Assembly: GCF_000718095.1 (NCBI RefSeq) | Contig: NZ_JOEI01000007.1 | Span: 360,468-424,467, forward strand | Length of the DNA stretch: 64,000 nucleotides | Source of the DNA: Streptomyces scopuliridis RB72 | Lineage (GTDB): Bacteria > Actinomycetota > Actinomycetes > Streptomycetales > Streptomycetaceae | Direction of reading: 5' to 3' | In this document: positions 33,676-43,866 of the stretch, one piece after another | Numbering within the stretch: position 1 is the stretch's first letter | How the letters are laid out: each line of letters starts with the position of its first letter | Position numbers and translations under genes: made by a program | The notes under the pieces: generated by a model | Seen by the model: only the letters and a program-made list of their open reading frames with translations | Database searches by the model: none | What the model was told of the DNA's origin: nothing

Positions 33676-34533
33676 ATGAGCATTGAGCTGCGCCATCTCC
33701 GCTGCTTCCTCGCCATCGCCGAGGAGTCCAGTGTGACCAGGGCGGCGGCCCGGCTGCATCTCACCCAGCCCGCCGTCTCCCGCACCCTCGCCGCTCTGGA
33801 GAAACACCTCGGCATACGGCTCGCGGAGCGCTCCACCCACCATCTCGCCCTCACCGCCGAGGGGCGCGCCTTCCGCGACCGGGCCGCCTCGGCCGTCGCC
33901 GCGTTCGACGACGCCCTGGACTCCGAGCGGCTTCGCCGCCGGCCGCTCCGGCTCGGTCACCCGTGGTCGGCCTTCGGCCCGTACACCACGCCGCTGCTGC
34001 GCCGCTGGGAGCGGGAGCGTCCTGAGACCCCGCTCGAACTGCTGCGGATCGACGACCGTACGGCCGGACTGGCCAGGGGCGAGGTCGACGCGGCGCTGCT
34101 GCGCGGCCCGGTGGAGACACCCGGGCTGGTCATGGAGTTCCTCTTCACCGAGGCCCGGATCGCGGCGGTCCCGGCCGATGGACCGCTGGCCGCGCGTACG
34201 TCGCTGACGCTCGCCGATCTGGTGACGGAACCGCTGATCGTCAACCGGGTCTCGGGCACGACGAGTCCCGCGCTGTGGCCGCCGGGGGCGGGTCCGGCGA
34301 CCACCGTCACGGTCACCAACACCGACGACTGGCTGACGACCATCGCCGCGGCGCGGGGCATCGGCGTCACGGGCACCTCGACGGCCGCCGTTCACCCCCA
34401 CCCCGGGGTCGCCTACCGGCCCCTGCCCGATGCCCCGCCGCTCCAGGTCTTCCTGGTCCGGCGCGAAGGCGCCGGGCATCCGGCGATCCCCCATCTCGCG
34501 GCGCTGGCCCGCGAACTGGCGTCGGGAGCCTGA
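33676..34533 (+). CDS. LysR-family transcriptional regulator
   Basis: The 285-residue protein begins with a classic LysR helix-turn-helix (residues 1-60, MSIELRHLRCFLAIAEE and SRTLAALEKHLGIRL). A shortened periplasmic-binding-like ligand domain follows. It probably regulates itself and the divergent EamA exporter. The ligand is unknown. Confidence 0.92.
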   Translation: MSIELRHLRCFLAIAEESSVTRAAARLHLTQPAVSRTLAALEKHLGIRLAERSTHHLALTAEGRAFRDRAASAVAAFDDALDSERLRRRPLRLGHPWSAFGPYTTPLLRRWERERPETPLELLRIDDRTAGLARGEVDAALLRGPVETPGLVMEFLFTEARIAAVPADGPLAARTSLTLADLVTEPLIVNRVSGTTSPALWPPGAGPATTVTVTNTDDWLTTIAAARGIGVTGTSTAAVHPHPGVAYRPLPDAPPLQVFLVRREGAGHPAIPHLAALARELASGA

Positions 34534-34662
34534 CCGCCCGGCGTCGGGAGCCTGCCTGATCCGGCCCCGTTCACCCGCATGCCCGCCACCGCGCGCCCCC
34601 TCGACAGGGGGTGAACACACTGAAGTCGACTCGCCCTCACCGTCTCAGCAGAGGAGAGAGAC

Positions 34663-35709
34663 ATGGCCATGCCATCCACTCCCGGGCGGCGGATACGTTC
34701 GCGTCCCGGCCCGAGGAAAGGTTCACGTTCCGGCCCTCGGATACGTTCGCACCACGTGTGCGCCCTCGCCGCGATGTTCACCGCGACGGCGCTCGCCAAC
34801 GCCATCCCCGCCGCCGACGCCGCCGCTGCCGCCCACCACTTCGCGAGCCGCGGCGTCACCGCCGCCAAACCGACGATCGTACTGGTGCACGGCGCCTTCG
34901 CCGACGCGTCGAGCTGGGGCGAGGTCGTCCCGAACCTGCAGAACGACGGCTACCGCGTCATGGCCCCCGCCAATCCGCTGCGGGGCCTGCACGGCGACGC
35001 GGCGTACATAGCCAGCTTCCTCAGAAGCATCAAGGGCCCCATCATTCTGGTCGCCCACTCCTACGCCGGCGCGGTGATCAGCGGCGCCGCGGTCGGCAAT
35101 CCGCACGTCAAGGCGCTCGTCTACATCAACGCGCTGATGCCCGACAAGGGCGAGGTCCTCTCGGTCCTGTCGGCCAAATTCCCGGGCAGCGAACTCGGTA
35201 CGGCCACCAACTCCGTACCGTTCACGCGGCCTGACGGATCCACCGGCACCGATCTCTACATCAAGCCCGAGCGGTTCCGGCCGGTGTTCGCCGCCTCCCT
35301 GCCGGAGGCCGTCACCGAGGTACTGGCGGCGACGCAACGCCCCATCGACGCCCAGGCGTTCGCCGACACGGCCGGCCCCGCCGCCTGGAAGACCATCCCC
35401 TCCTGGGCTCTCGTCTCCACCCAGGACAAGACCATCTCCCCCGAGCTGGAGCGCTTCGAGGCCAAGCGGGCCCGGTCCCATACCGTCGAGATCAATGCCC
35501 CGCACCTCGCCATGCTCGCCGATCCCAAGGCCGTCACCGACCTGATCCTCGACGCCGCCCGGTCCCGGGCGGCGGGCGGCGAGCCGGACGAGATCCTGGC
35601 CGCCACCGGCCCCAACCCGTCGGTCGTCGCCGGGATCGCCGGCACGGCCGTCGTCGCGGGGGCGAGCCTGGTCTCCGCGGCCCGCAGGCGCCGGCCCACC
35701 GCGAGCTGA
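34663..35709 (+). CDS. Exported, membrane-anchored alpha/beta hydrolase
   Basis: The 348-residue protein has a very basic N-terminus and a hydrophobic segment ending at AADAAAAA, a likely signal peptide. The hydrolase domain has VLVHGAFADASSW, the nucleophile elbow AHSYAG, and a late His in NAPHLAML. A C-terminal hydrophobic helix (SVVAGIAGTAVVAGASLV) followed by RRRRP suggests retention in the membrane. It resembles methylketone/ester hydrolases of the MhpC-like class. AGAGGAGAGA precedes the ATG. The N-terminus has an RSRPGP/RSGPR-type repeat. Confidence 0.85.
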   Translation: MAMPSTPGRRIRSRPGPRKGSRSGPRIRSHHVCALAAMFTATALANAIPAADAAAAAHHFASRGVTAAKPTIVLVHGAFADASSWGEVVPNLQNDGYRVMAPANPLRGLHGDAAYIASFLRSIKGPIILVAHSYAGAVISGAAVGNPHVKALVYINALMPDKGEVLSVLSAKFPGSELGTATNSVPFTRPDGSTGTDLYIKPERFRPVFAASLPEAVTEVLAATQRPIDAQAFADTAGPAAWKTIPSWALVSTQDKTISPELERFEAKRARSHTVEINAPHLAMLADPKAVTDLILDAARSRAAGGEPDEILAATGPNPSVVAGIAGTAVVAGASLVSAARRRRPTAS

Positions 35710-35804
35710 CGCGCGCGAGCGCGAGCACAGGAGCACAGGCACTGGAGCCGGCCGAGGGGCCCGGACGGTTCACGGCGCGAACGCCACCGTCACCCATCCT
35801 CCCG

Positions 35805-38777
35805 TCACCGCCCCTCGGCCGGCCTTGCCGTCGATTCCTCCTTCAGCGCCTCCGCGAGCACCTCCGCCAGGTGCCGCGCCCGGTGGCTGCCCAGCTGCTC
35901 CAGTTGCGTACGGCACGAGAAGCCGTCCGCCAGGATCTCCGTTCCCTTTCCGGCCGCCCGCACCGACGGCAGCAGCTGGTCCTCCGCGCACGCCACCGAG
36001 ACGTCGTAATGGCCGCGTTCGAAGCCGAAGTTGCCGGCCAGCCCGCAGCAGCCGCCGCTCAGTTCACCGGTCAGGCCCGCGCGTTCACGCAGCCGACGGT
36101 CCGCGTCGTCGCCCAGGACCGCGTGCTGGTGGCAGTGCGTCTGGCCGGTGACCGGACGGTCCAGCCGGGGCGGCCGCCACTGCGGCGCGCACTCCTCCAG
36201 GGCCTGGGCGAAGGTCCGTACGGACGAGGCCAGCCGCGCCGCGCGCGGGTCGTCGCCGAGCAGCTCCGGCAGGTCCGTGGTGAGCGCGCCCGCGCAGCTC
36301 GGCTCCAGGACGACGACCGGCAGGCCCGCGTCCAGCAGCGGTTCCATCAGGTCCAGCGCCCGGCGCATGACCGTACGCGCCCGGTCGAGCTGGCCCGTCG
36401 AGACATACGTCAGTCCGCAGCAGACCCGGCCCCCCTGCGGCGGCGCCACGACCCCGATCCCGGCCGCCTCGAACACCCGTACCGCCGCCCGGCCCACCGA
36501 CGGCGTCAGATACTCGGTGAAGGTGTCCGGCCACAGGACCGCGGAACGGCTGCGCGCGAAAACCTCCGTACGGGCCTTCAGATGCCGCCCCAGCCACCGT
36601 CCGAACCGCTCGGGCGCCAGCCGCGGAATCGTACGCTCCGGGGCGATGCCGCCCAGCCGCTTGGCGAGCGACGCCAGCGGGGGCACCCGCGCCGCCGCGT
36701 TCAGCACCCGCGCGAACGGGGCCGCCAGTCGCAGCCAGCGCGGCAGCAGGCCCATCGCGTAGTGCGCGGCGGGCCGCATCCGGCCCGCGTAGTGGTGGTG
36801 CAGGAACTCCGCCTTGTACGTGGCCATGTCCACGCCCACCGGGCAGTCGCTGCGGCAGCCCTTGCAGGACAGACAGAGGTCCAGCGCGTCCCGTACCTCC
36901 GTCGAGCGCCAGCCGTCCGTCACCACCTCGCCCGCGAGCATCTCGTGGAGCAGCCGGGCGCGCCCGCGCGTGGAGTGCTGTTCCTCGCCGGTCGCGCGGA
37001 ACGACGGGCACATCACCCCCGGCCCGGAAGCCACCCCGGAGCCCGCCCCGGAACCCGCTGTCGCTCCCGGACCGGGTCCGCCCACCCGGCACTTGGCGAC
37101 CCCCACGCACCTGCGCACGGCCGCCGAGAAGTCCCCGCCTCCCGGCCCGTCGTGCGGATACCCGAACGCGACCTCGACGCGCTCGCGCGGCAGCACCGCG
37201 AAGCGCAGGTTCTCGTCGAGCCGTGCCGGGCGGGCCAGCACGCCCGGGTTCATCCCGCCCGCCGGGTCCCACAGGTCCTTGAACCGGCCGAAGAGTCCGA
37301 CCAGTTCGTCCCCGTACATCCTCGGCAGCAGCTCCGAGCGCGCCAGCCCGTCGCCGTGCTCACCGGAGAGGGAGCCGCCGTGCGCGACGACCAGCGACGC
37401 CACCTCCTCGGAGAAGCGCCGGAAGCGCCGTACCCCGTCCTCGGTCAGCAGGTCGAAGTCGATACGGACATGGATGCAGCCGTCGCCGAAGTGCCCGTAC
37501 GGCGTGCCGCGCAGGCCGTGGTCCGCGAGCAGCGCGCGGAAGTCGCGCAGATACGCGCCGAGCCGGGCGGGCGGCACCGCGCAGTCCTCCCAGCCGGGCC
37601 ACGCCTCCGTGTCGTCGGGCATCCGGGTCGCGGTCCCGGCGGCGTCCTCCCGTACGCGCCACAGCGCCCGCTGTCCGGCCGGGTCGGCCACGACCGTCCC
37701 GTCCAGCGCGTCGGCCGCGCGGAGGATCGTGGCGGCGGCGGCCCGTGCCTCGTCGGGCGTCGCGCCGCCGGTCTCCACGAACAGCCAGGCCCCGCCGCGC
37801 GGCAGTCCGTGCCCGCCGTCGCCCCGTACGCGCACGAGGTCCTCGGACATGCCCTCGACCGTCAGCGGACCGTACGGGAGCAGCCCGGCCGCGGCTTCGG
37901 CGGCGGCGCTCTCGTCGGGGTAGCCGAGGACGGCCAGGGCGCGGGCCGGGGGCGCCTCGACGAGCCGTACCGTCGCTTCGGTGGCGACCCCGAGCGTGCC
38001 CTCGCTGCCGCAGAAGGCGCGGGCCAGATCGGTGCCGGCCTCGGGCAGCAGCGCGTCCAGGGCGTATCCGGAGATCCGCCGGGGCAGCCCGGCGGGAAAG
38101 CCCGTGCGCAGCGGCGCGAGATGGCCCTCGATCAGCTCGCGCACCCCGGCGGGGGCGCCGTCCCAGCCCTTGCCGAGACGCAGCGCGGCGCCGCCGTAGG
38201 TGGTCACCGACAGCTCGTGGACATTGTCGGCGGTCGTGCCCCAGGCCACCGAGTGCGCTCCGCAGGAGTTGTTGCCGATCATCCCGCCGAGCGTGCACCG
38301 GCTGTGCGTGGACGGATCGGGGCCGAAGGTCAGCCCGTACGGCCGTACGGCCTCGCGCAGCGTGTCCAGGACGACGCCGGGCTGGACGACCGCCGTGCGC
38401 GCCGCCGGGTCCACCGACACGATCGACCGCAGATGGCGGGTGAGGTCGAGCACGACGCCCAGGCCCGTGGCGTTCCCGGCGATCGAGGTCCCGGCGCCGC
38501 GCGGCACCACCGGCACCCCGTACGTACGGCAGACCGCCAGCGCCGCCGCCACATCCGCCGCGTCACGCGGCGCGACGACTCCGACCGGTACCCGTCGGTA
38601 GTTGGACGCGTCCATGGTCGTCAGCGCTCTGGCCGCCGCGCCGAAGTCCACCTCACCGCGCACGGCCGCCGTCAGCGCCGCGGCCACTTCCGTGGCCGGT
38701 GCTCCGTCCGTCGCCGGTGCCGTCGCCTTTCGTGCGTTGCGTGTATCCCGCATATCCCGCGTATCGCGCTCAGCCAT
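35805..38777 (-). CDS. FAD-linked oxidase with Fe-S C-terminal domain (YdiJ/D-2-hydroxyacid dehydrogenase type)
   Basis: This 990-residue flavoprotein probably oxidises a D-2-hydroxyacid (lactate or 2-hydroxyglutarate) and passes electrons on through Fe-S clusters. The PCMH-type FAD domain (about residues 50-230, VVPRGAGTSIAGNA) and its C-terminal substrate domain (HFGDGCIHVRID) are followed by a ferredoxin-like motif (CLSCKGCRSDCP). Two CCG blocks (VCCGLTY, GGCCGLAGNFG) complete it. The preceding Cys cluster (CVGVAKC, then VMCPSF) holds a Gly/Ser-rich insertion of about 25 residues. The ATG at 38777 is one of two; the first 25 residues contain a DTRDMRDTR repeat. Confidence 0.9.
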   Translation of the reverse strand: MAERDTRDMRDTRNARKATAPATDGAPATEVAAALTAAVRGEVDFGAAARALTTMDASNYRRVPVGVVAPRDAADVAAALAVCRTYGVPVVPRGAGTSIAGNATGLGVVLDLTRHLRSIVSVDPAARTAVVQPGVVLDTLREAVRPYGLTFGPDPSTHSRCTLGGMIGNNSCGAHSVAWGTTADNVHELSVTTYGGAALRLGKGWDGAPAGVRELIEGHLAPLRTGFPAGLPRRISGYALDALLPEAGTDLARAFCGSEGTLGVATEATVRLVEAPPARALAVLGYPDESAAAEAAAGLLPYGPLTVEGMSEDLVRVRGDGGHGLPRGGAWLFVETGGATPDEARAAAATILRAADALDGTVVADPAGQRALWRVREDAAGTATRMPDDTEAWPGWEDCAVPPARLGAYLRDFRALLADHGLRGTPYGHFGDGCIHVRIDFDLLTEDGVRRFRRFSEEVASLVVAHGGSLSGEHGDGLARSELLPRMYGDELVGLFGRFKDLWDPAGGMNPGVLARPARLDENLRFAVLPRERVEVAFGYPHDGPGGGDFSAAVRRCVGVAKCRVGGPGPGATAGSGAGSGVASGPGVMCPSFRATGEEQHSTRGRARLLHEMLAGEVVTDGWRSTEVRDALDLCLSCKGCRSDCPVGVDMATYKAEFLHHHYAGRMRPAAHYAMGLLPRWLRLAAPFARVLNAAARVPPLASLAKRLGGIAPERTIPRLAPERFGRWLGRHLKARTEVFARSRSAVLWPDTFTEYLTPSVGRAAVRVFEAAGIGVVAPPQGGRVCCGLTYVSTGQLDRARTVMRRALDLMEPLLDAGLPVVVLEPSCAGALTTDLPELLGDDPRAARLASSVRTFAQALEECAPQWRPPRLDRPVTGQTHCHQHAVLGDDADRRLRERAGLTGELSGGCCGLAGNFGFERGHYDVSVACAEDQLLPSVRAAGKGTEILADGFSCRTQLEQLGSHRARHLAEVLAEALKEESTARPAEGR

Positions 38778-38997
38778 GAATCCAGCATGCCCCCGCCGCA
38801 CTCACCGTCCCGGTTTTTCCTGGTTCGCCGCTCCCGGAACAGCGAAGAAAGGAAACAGGAATCTCCCAAACTGATCGTCAATTCTCATATAGTGGCGACC
38901 GTTTGAGCATTATCCAACAGCGCCCGCGCCCCTCATCCCCGGACGGCCCGGGCGGCCGACCGCCTTCCCGATCCCCACATCCTGGAGCAGGTGCGCG

Positions 38998-39678
38998 TTG
39001 GACTCCGTAACCTCCGAACGGACCACCGGCCCGTCAACGGTCCGGCCGGCCCTGGCCAGTACCGCCGACAACGGTCTGAAGATCGTCATCGTCGGCGGCT
39101 TCGGCGTCGGCAAGACGACCATGGTCCGTTCCGTCAGCGAGATCCGTCCCCTCAACACCGAGGAGACGATGACGCGCGCGGGCCAGGACATCAGCGAACT
39201 CGCCGGGCTCGACGGGCTCCAGAGGAAGAACACGACCACCGTCGCCTTCGACTTCGGCCGGATCTCCCTCGACGCGCGTTCGGTGCTCTATCTCTTCGGG
39301 GCCCCTGGGCAGGAACGTTTCTGGTATCTCTGGGACCGGCTCTTCTCCGGCACCCTCGGCGCGGTCGTACTCGTCGACACCCGCCGTCTCTCCGACTCCT
39401 GGTACGCGATCGACCGGCTGGAGCACCACGGCATTCCCTTCATCCTGGCCTGCAACGACTTCGGTGGGCCCGTCCACACCGAGGAGGAGATCCGCGCGGC
39501 GCTCGTGCTGGCCCCGGACGTGCCGCTGGTGGAATGCGACGCGCGGGACCGCTCGTCCAGCAAGTACGTGCTGATCACGCTGGTCGAGTACCTCCACGCC
39601 CTGTCCGAGAAAAGAGCGGCGTCCGAGAAGAGAGCGGCGGCCCCGGCCATGGACGTGAAGGCGGAGACCGCCCCGTAA
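38998..39678 (+). CDS. Orphan CvnD-type (conservon) small GTPase
   Basis: The 226-residue protein has the Ras/MglA-like P-loop GGFGVGKTT (residues 33-41), switch region GAPGQERFWYLW, and an ACNDFGG block in place of the usual NKxD. These features are typical of the fourth protein of Streptomyces conservons, which act as membrane-linked switches. Conservons normally start with a sensor kinase (CvnA), a roadblock protein (CvnB) and a DUF742 protein (CvnC); none of these is next to this gene. It starts at a TTG with GGAG ten bases upstream. The C-terminus repeats SEKRAA. Confidence 0.9.
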   Translation: MDSVTSERTTGPSTVRPALASTADNGLKIVIVGGFGVGKTTMVRSVSEIRPLNTEETMTRAGQDISELAGLDGLQRKNTTTVAFDFGRISLDARSVLYLFGAPGQERFWYLWDRLFSGTLGAVVLVDTRRLSDSWYAIDRLEHHGIPFILACNDFGGPVHTEEEIRAALVLAPDVPLVECDARDRSSSKYVLITLVEYLHALSEKRAASEKRAAAPAMDVKAETAP

Positions 39679-39717
39679 CGACCGGCGTACTCCCTAAGGG
39701 TGAAGCTCTGATCGTGA

Positions 39718-40956
<1,239 letters not shown>

Positions 40957-40990
40957 CGGTTCGGATCCAATGATCCGGAACGTCGCTTCC

Positions 40991-41025
40991 CGGGCCCCGG
41001 CGCACTCACACCGCGCCGGGGCCCG
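40991..41025. terminator. Perfect 13-bp stem-loop terminator between convergent genes
   Basis: Arms CGGGCCCCGGCGC and GCGCCGGGGCCCG flank a nine-base loop between the serC stop and the ABC permease stop. Confidence 0.85.
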
Positions 41026-41049
41026 TCGCATGCGCCCCCGGGGCTCATC

Positions 41050-41889
41050 TCATCTGCTCAGCCGCTGGAACCTCCGTACCGCCAGTGGTACGAAGACCGC
41101 CGTCAGCGCCACCGGCCAGGCCACCGACAGCAGCAGGGCGTGCTCCTCCGGCCAGGTGCCGCCGCTCGCCACCGGATTACCGAACAGCTCCCGCGTCGCC
41201 GTCACCGTCGAGGAGACCGGGTTCCACGCGGCCACGGTGCCCAGCCAGTCAGGCATCAGCGAGGGCGCCACGAAGACGCTGGAGATCATCGTGAGCGGGA
41301 AAGCGACCGCGAAGAGGTTCCCCGCCGCTTCCGGGCCGGGGACCAGCAGGCCCAGCCACACCCCCACCCATATCAGCGAGAAGCGCAGGAGCAGCAGCAG
41401 TCCGAAGGCTCCGAGCGCGCCCGGGAACCCGCTGTCCCACCGCCAGCCGATCGCGAACGCCGTCGCGGCCAGGATCAGCAGCTCCGCGACCGCCGTGAGC
41501 AGATCGCCGACCCCACGGCCCGTGACCACCGCCGAGGGGGCCATCGGCATCGACCGGAACCGGTCGATGACCCCCCTGGTGCTGTCGGTGACCACCGCCA
41601 CCGCCGTGTTCATAAAGCCGAAGGCCATCGTCATCGCGAACATCCCGGGCATCAGAAACTCCCGGTAGTCGCCGCCTCCCGGCACCTTCATGGCGCTGCC
41701 GAAGACGTATCCGTACAGCAGCACGGAGACGATCGGAAAGCCCAGCTGCCAGACGATATAGACCGGTTGGCGCTGGTAGTGCGTCAGCCCTCGCCGTACG
41801 GCATTCCAGCAGTCGGCCACCGCCCAGTAGGCCCGGCCATGGCTGCTTCCGTAATCGCTCCCGGTCTCCAGATCCAGCGCGACACTCAT
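41050..41889 (-). CDS. ABC-2 type permease, DrrB-like
   Basis: This 279-residue membrane protein has about six helices and the DrrB-family core ([23 protein letters not shown] and [13 protein letters not shown]). With the preceding ATPase it forms an exporter of the daunorubicin-resistance type, which pumps drugs or lipids out. The start overlaps the ATPase stop (ATGA). Confidence 0.92.
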   Translation of the reverse strand: MSVALDLETGSDYGSSHGRAYWAVADCWNAVRRGLTHYQRQPVYIVWQLGFPIVSVLLYGYVFGSAMKVPGGGDYREFLMPGMFAMTMAFGFMNTAVAVVTDSTRGVIDRFRSMPMAPSAVVTGRGVGDLLTAVAELLILAATAFAIGWRWDSGFPGALGAFGLLLLLRFSLIWVGVWLGLLVPGPEAAGNLFAVAFPLTMISSVFVAPSLMPDWLGTVAAWNPVSSTVTATRELFGNPVASGGTWPEEHALLLSVAWPVALTAVFVPLAVRRFQRLSR

Positions 41890-42962
41890 GCCGCCACCCC
41901 CTCCTTCACGCCCGTTGCCACGTCCCCATCCGCGTCGGCTTCGGGGCCGGCGTCGGCGCCCGTACGACGCCCGGTCAGCCGGAGGAACACATCGTCGAGG
42001 CTCGGTCTGCGCAGCCCGATGTCCTCCACCGCCGTCCCCCGGTCCTGGAGCGTGCGCGCCACCTCCGTCAGCGCGGCCACCCGGTCGCTCACCACCGCGT
42101 GCACCCGGCGGGCCGCGTCGTCCGTCTCCACCGCCGCGTCGGCCACCCGCGCCACCGCCTCGACCGCCGCCGGTATGTCCGCGTGCTCCGCCACCACGAC
42201 CTCGATCCGGTCACCGCCCACGGTGTTCTTCAGCTCGGCTGGGCTGTCGTCCGCGATCGCCCGTCCCTGGTCGATGACCGTGATGCGCGAGGCGAGCTTG
42301 TCCGCCTCGTCCAGATACTGCGTGGTGAGCAATACGGTCGTACCACCCGCCACCAGGGCACGGACCGCGTCCCAGACCTCACCGCGCCCGCGCGGATCGA
42401 GCCCGGTCGTCGGCTCGTCGAGGAAGAGGACCTGCGGGGCGAGGATCATCGACGCGGCCAGATCCAGGCGCCGCCTCATCCCGCCGCTGTACTCACCGAC
42501 GCCCTTGCCGCCCGCCTCCACCAGATCGAACTGCTCCAGCAGCTCACCGGCGCGCAGCGCCGCCCGCCGCGAGCCCAGATGGAAGAGGCGGCCGAACATC
42601 TCCAGGTTCTGCCGGCCGGTGAAGATCTCGTCCACCGCCGCGTACTGCCCGGCGAGGCCGACCCTGCTCCGTACCCTCCGGGGATCGCGCGCCACATCGA
42701 CGCCCGCCACCTCCGCCCGCCCGCCGTCGAAACGCAGCAGGGTCGCCAGCACACGGACCGCCGTGGTCTTGCCCGCGCCATTGGGCCCCAGCAGCCCGTG
42801 CACGGTGCCTCTGCGCACGGCTAGGTCGAAGCCGTCGAGCGCGTACGTCCCTCCCCTCTCCCCCGACTCCCCTCTGCTCCCCTTCCTCCCGCTCCTCCCC
42901 TTCTTCCCCTTCTCCCCGTACCTCTTCTGGATCGCCTCCGCCAGCACGGCATGTTCGTTCAC
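41886..42962 (-). CDS. ABC exporter ATPase, DrrA-like
   Basis: The 358-residue ATPase has Walker [10 protein letters not shown], signature [12 protein letters not shown], Walker [14 protein letters not shown] and a DrrA-type C-terminal domain. Between the first strand ([10 protein letters not shown]) and the usual ALDGFDL strand it carries about 20 extra Lys/Gly/Arg/Glu residues ([18 protein letters not shown]), probably a surface loop. GGGAGGGG precedes the GTG at 42962. The gene is divergent from a TetR gene across a long inverted repeat. Confidence 0.92.
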   Translation of the reverse strand: MNEHAVLAEAIQKRYGEKGKKGRSGRKGSRGESGERGGTYALDGFDLAVRRGTVHGLLGPNGAGKTTAVRVLATLLRFDGGRAEVAGVDVARDPRRVRSRVGLAGQYAAVDEIFTGRQNLEMFGRLFHLGSRRAALRAGELLEQFDLVEAGGKGVGEYSGGMRRRLDLAASMILAPQVLFLDEPTTGLDPRGRGEVWDAVRALVAGGTTVLLTTQYLDEADKLASRITVIDQGRAIADDSPAELKNTVGGDRIEVVVAEHADIPAAVEAVARVADAAVETDDAARRVHAVVSDRVAALTEVARTLQDRGTAVEDIGLRRPSLDDVFLRLTGRRTGADAGPEADADGDVATGVKEGVAA

Positions 42963-42992
42963 AGCCCCTCCCGGGCAAGCCATCGATGAACT

Positions 42993-43028
42993 GAGTACAG
43001 CGTACCCACATCAGGGTACGCTGTACTC
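42993..43028. promoter_or_regulatory. Perfect inverted-repeat operator between the ABC exporter and TetR genes
   Basis: Two 15-base arms (42993-43007 and 43014-43028, GAGTACAGCGTACCC and its complement) flank ACATCA. Each arm contains GTACAGCGTAC, itself nearly symmetric, so it may hold two overlapping sites. It fills most of the space between the divergent starts and very likely binds the TetR protein encoded alongside. Confidence 0.85.
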
Positions 43029-43058
43029 ATTTTCTTTCCAGGGGATTACGCTGAGCCC

Positions 43059-43835
43059 ATGACATCGACGGAATCAGCCGGCAGCGGCAATGTCGCGCGC
43101 AGCCTCGAACTCCTCTGGGGATCGGGCGAACGCCCCAGCCGCGGCCCCAAACCCGGCCTCACGCTAGACCGGATCATCACGACCGCCGTCGCGCTCGCGG
43201 ATGCCGAGGGCCTGGACGCGGTCTCGATGCGCCGACTCTCCACCGAGCTGGGCACGGGCACCATGTCGCTCTACCGGTACGTGCCCGGCAAGGCCGAGCT
43301 GATCGATCTGATGCTGAACCAGGTACAGGGCGAGACGGCCGCGCTGACCGAAAGCCTCGACCCCGGCTCGGGCTGGCGCCCCGCCGCCGAGGCGATGGCG
43401 CGCGCCGCGCTCGCGCTCCACCGGCGCCACCCCTGGCTGCTCTCCGTGAACCAGGCCAGGCCGGTCCTCGGCCCGAACACGGTCAGCGGGCTGGAGAAGA
43501 CGCTCTCCGCCATCAAGGGCATGGGACTGAGCGACCCGGAGCTGATCTCAGTGATCATCATGGTCGAGGGCTATGTCACCGGGGTCGCCCGTACGCACGT
43601 CCATGCCGTCGAGGCGGAGAAGAGGTCGGGCATCACCGACCAGGAGTTCTGGCAGGCGCAGGAGCCCGTCCTGTCGAGGGCCATGAACAGCGGGGTGTAT
43701 CCGGTCATGGCCTCGCTGTCCGAGGAGGCGTTCGGCCCCGAATTCGACCACTTCGAATTCGGGCTCCAACGGATCCTCGACGGCTTGGAGGTACTGGTCG
43801 AACGACGCGCGGCGGAGCGGGATACGGCGGGATGA
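43059..43835 (+). CDS. TetR-family regulator of the DrrAB-like exporter
   Basis: The 258-residue repressor has a TetR helix-turn-helix (LDRIITTAVALADAEGLDAVSMRRLSTEL, quoted here only for its helix pattern VSMRRLSTEL and MSLYRYV) and a TetR_C-type ligand domain. A 35-residue N-terminal extension precedes it, as in drug-efflux regulators. It is divergent from the exporter and probably represses it until a drug-like ligand binds. Confidence 0.92.
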   Translation: MTSTESAGSGNVARSLELLWGSGERPSRGPKPGLTLDRIITTAVALADAEGLDAVSMRRLSTELGTGTMSLYRYVPGKAELIDLMLNQVQGETAALTESLDPGSGWRPAAEAMARAALALHRRHPWLLSVNQARPVLGPNTVSGLEKTLSAIKGMGLSDPELISVIIMVEGYVTGVARTHVHAVEAEKRSGITDQEFWQAQEPVLSRAMNSGVYPVMASLSEEAFGPEFDHFEFGLQRILDGLEVLVERRAAERDTAG

Positions 43836-43866
43836 CGCGGGGGGGGGCGGCGCTCTGCGCTCCGCC

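Noticed and set aside
35871..38906. A 1011-codon open frame opposite the FAD/Fe-S dehydrogenase gene
   Set aside because: Composition is Arg/Pro/Ala/Gly-rich shadow sequence; the opposite strand encodes a clear, conserved protein. GC-rich bias explains the openness.
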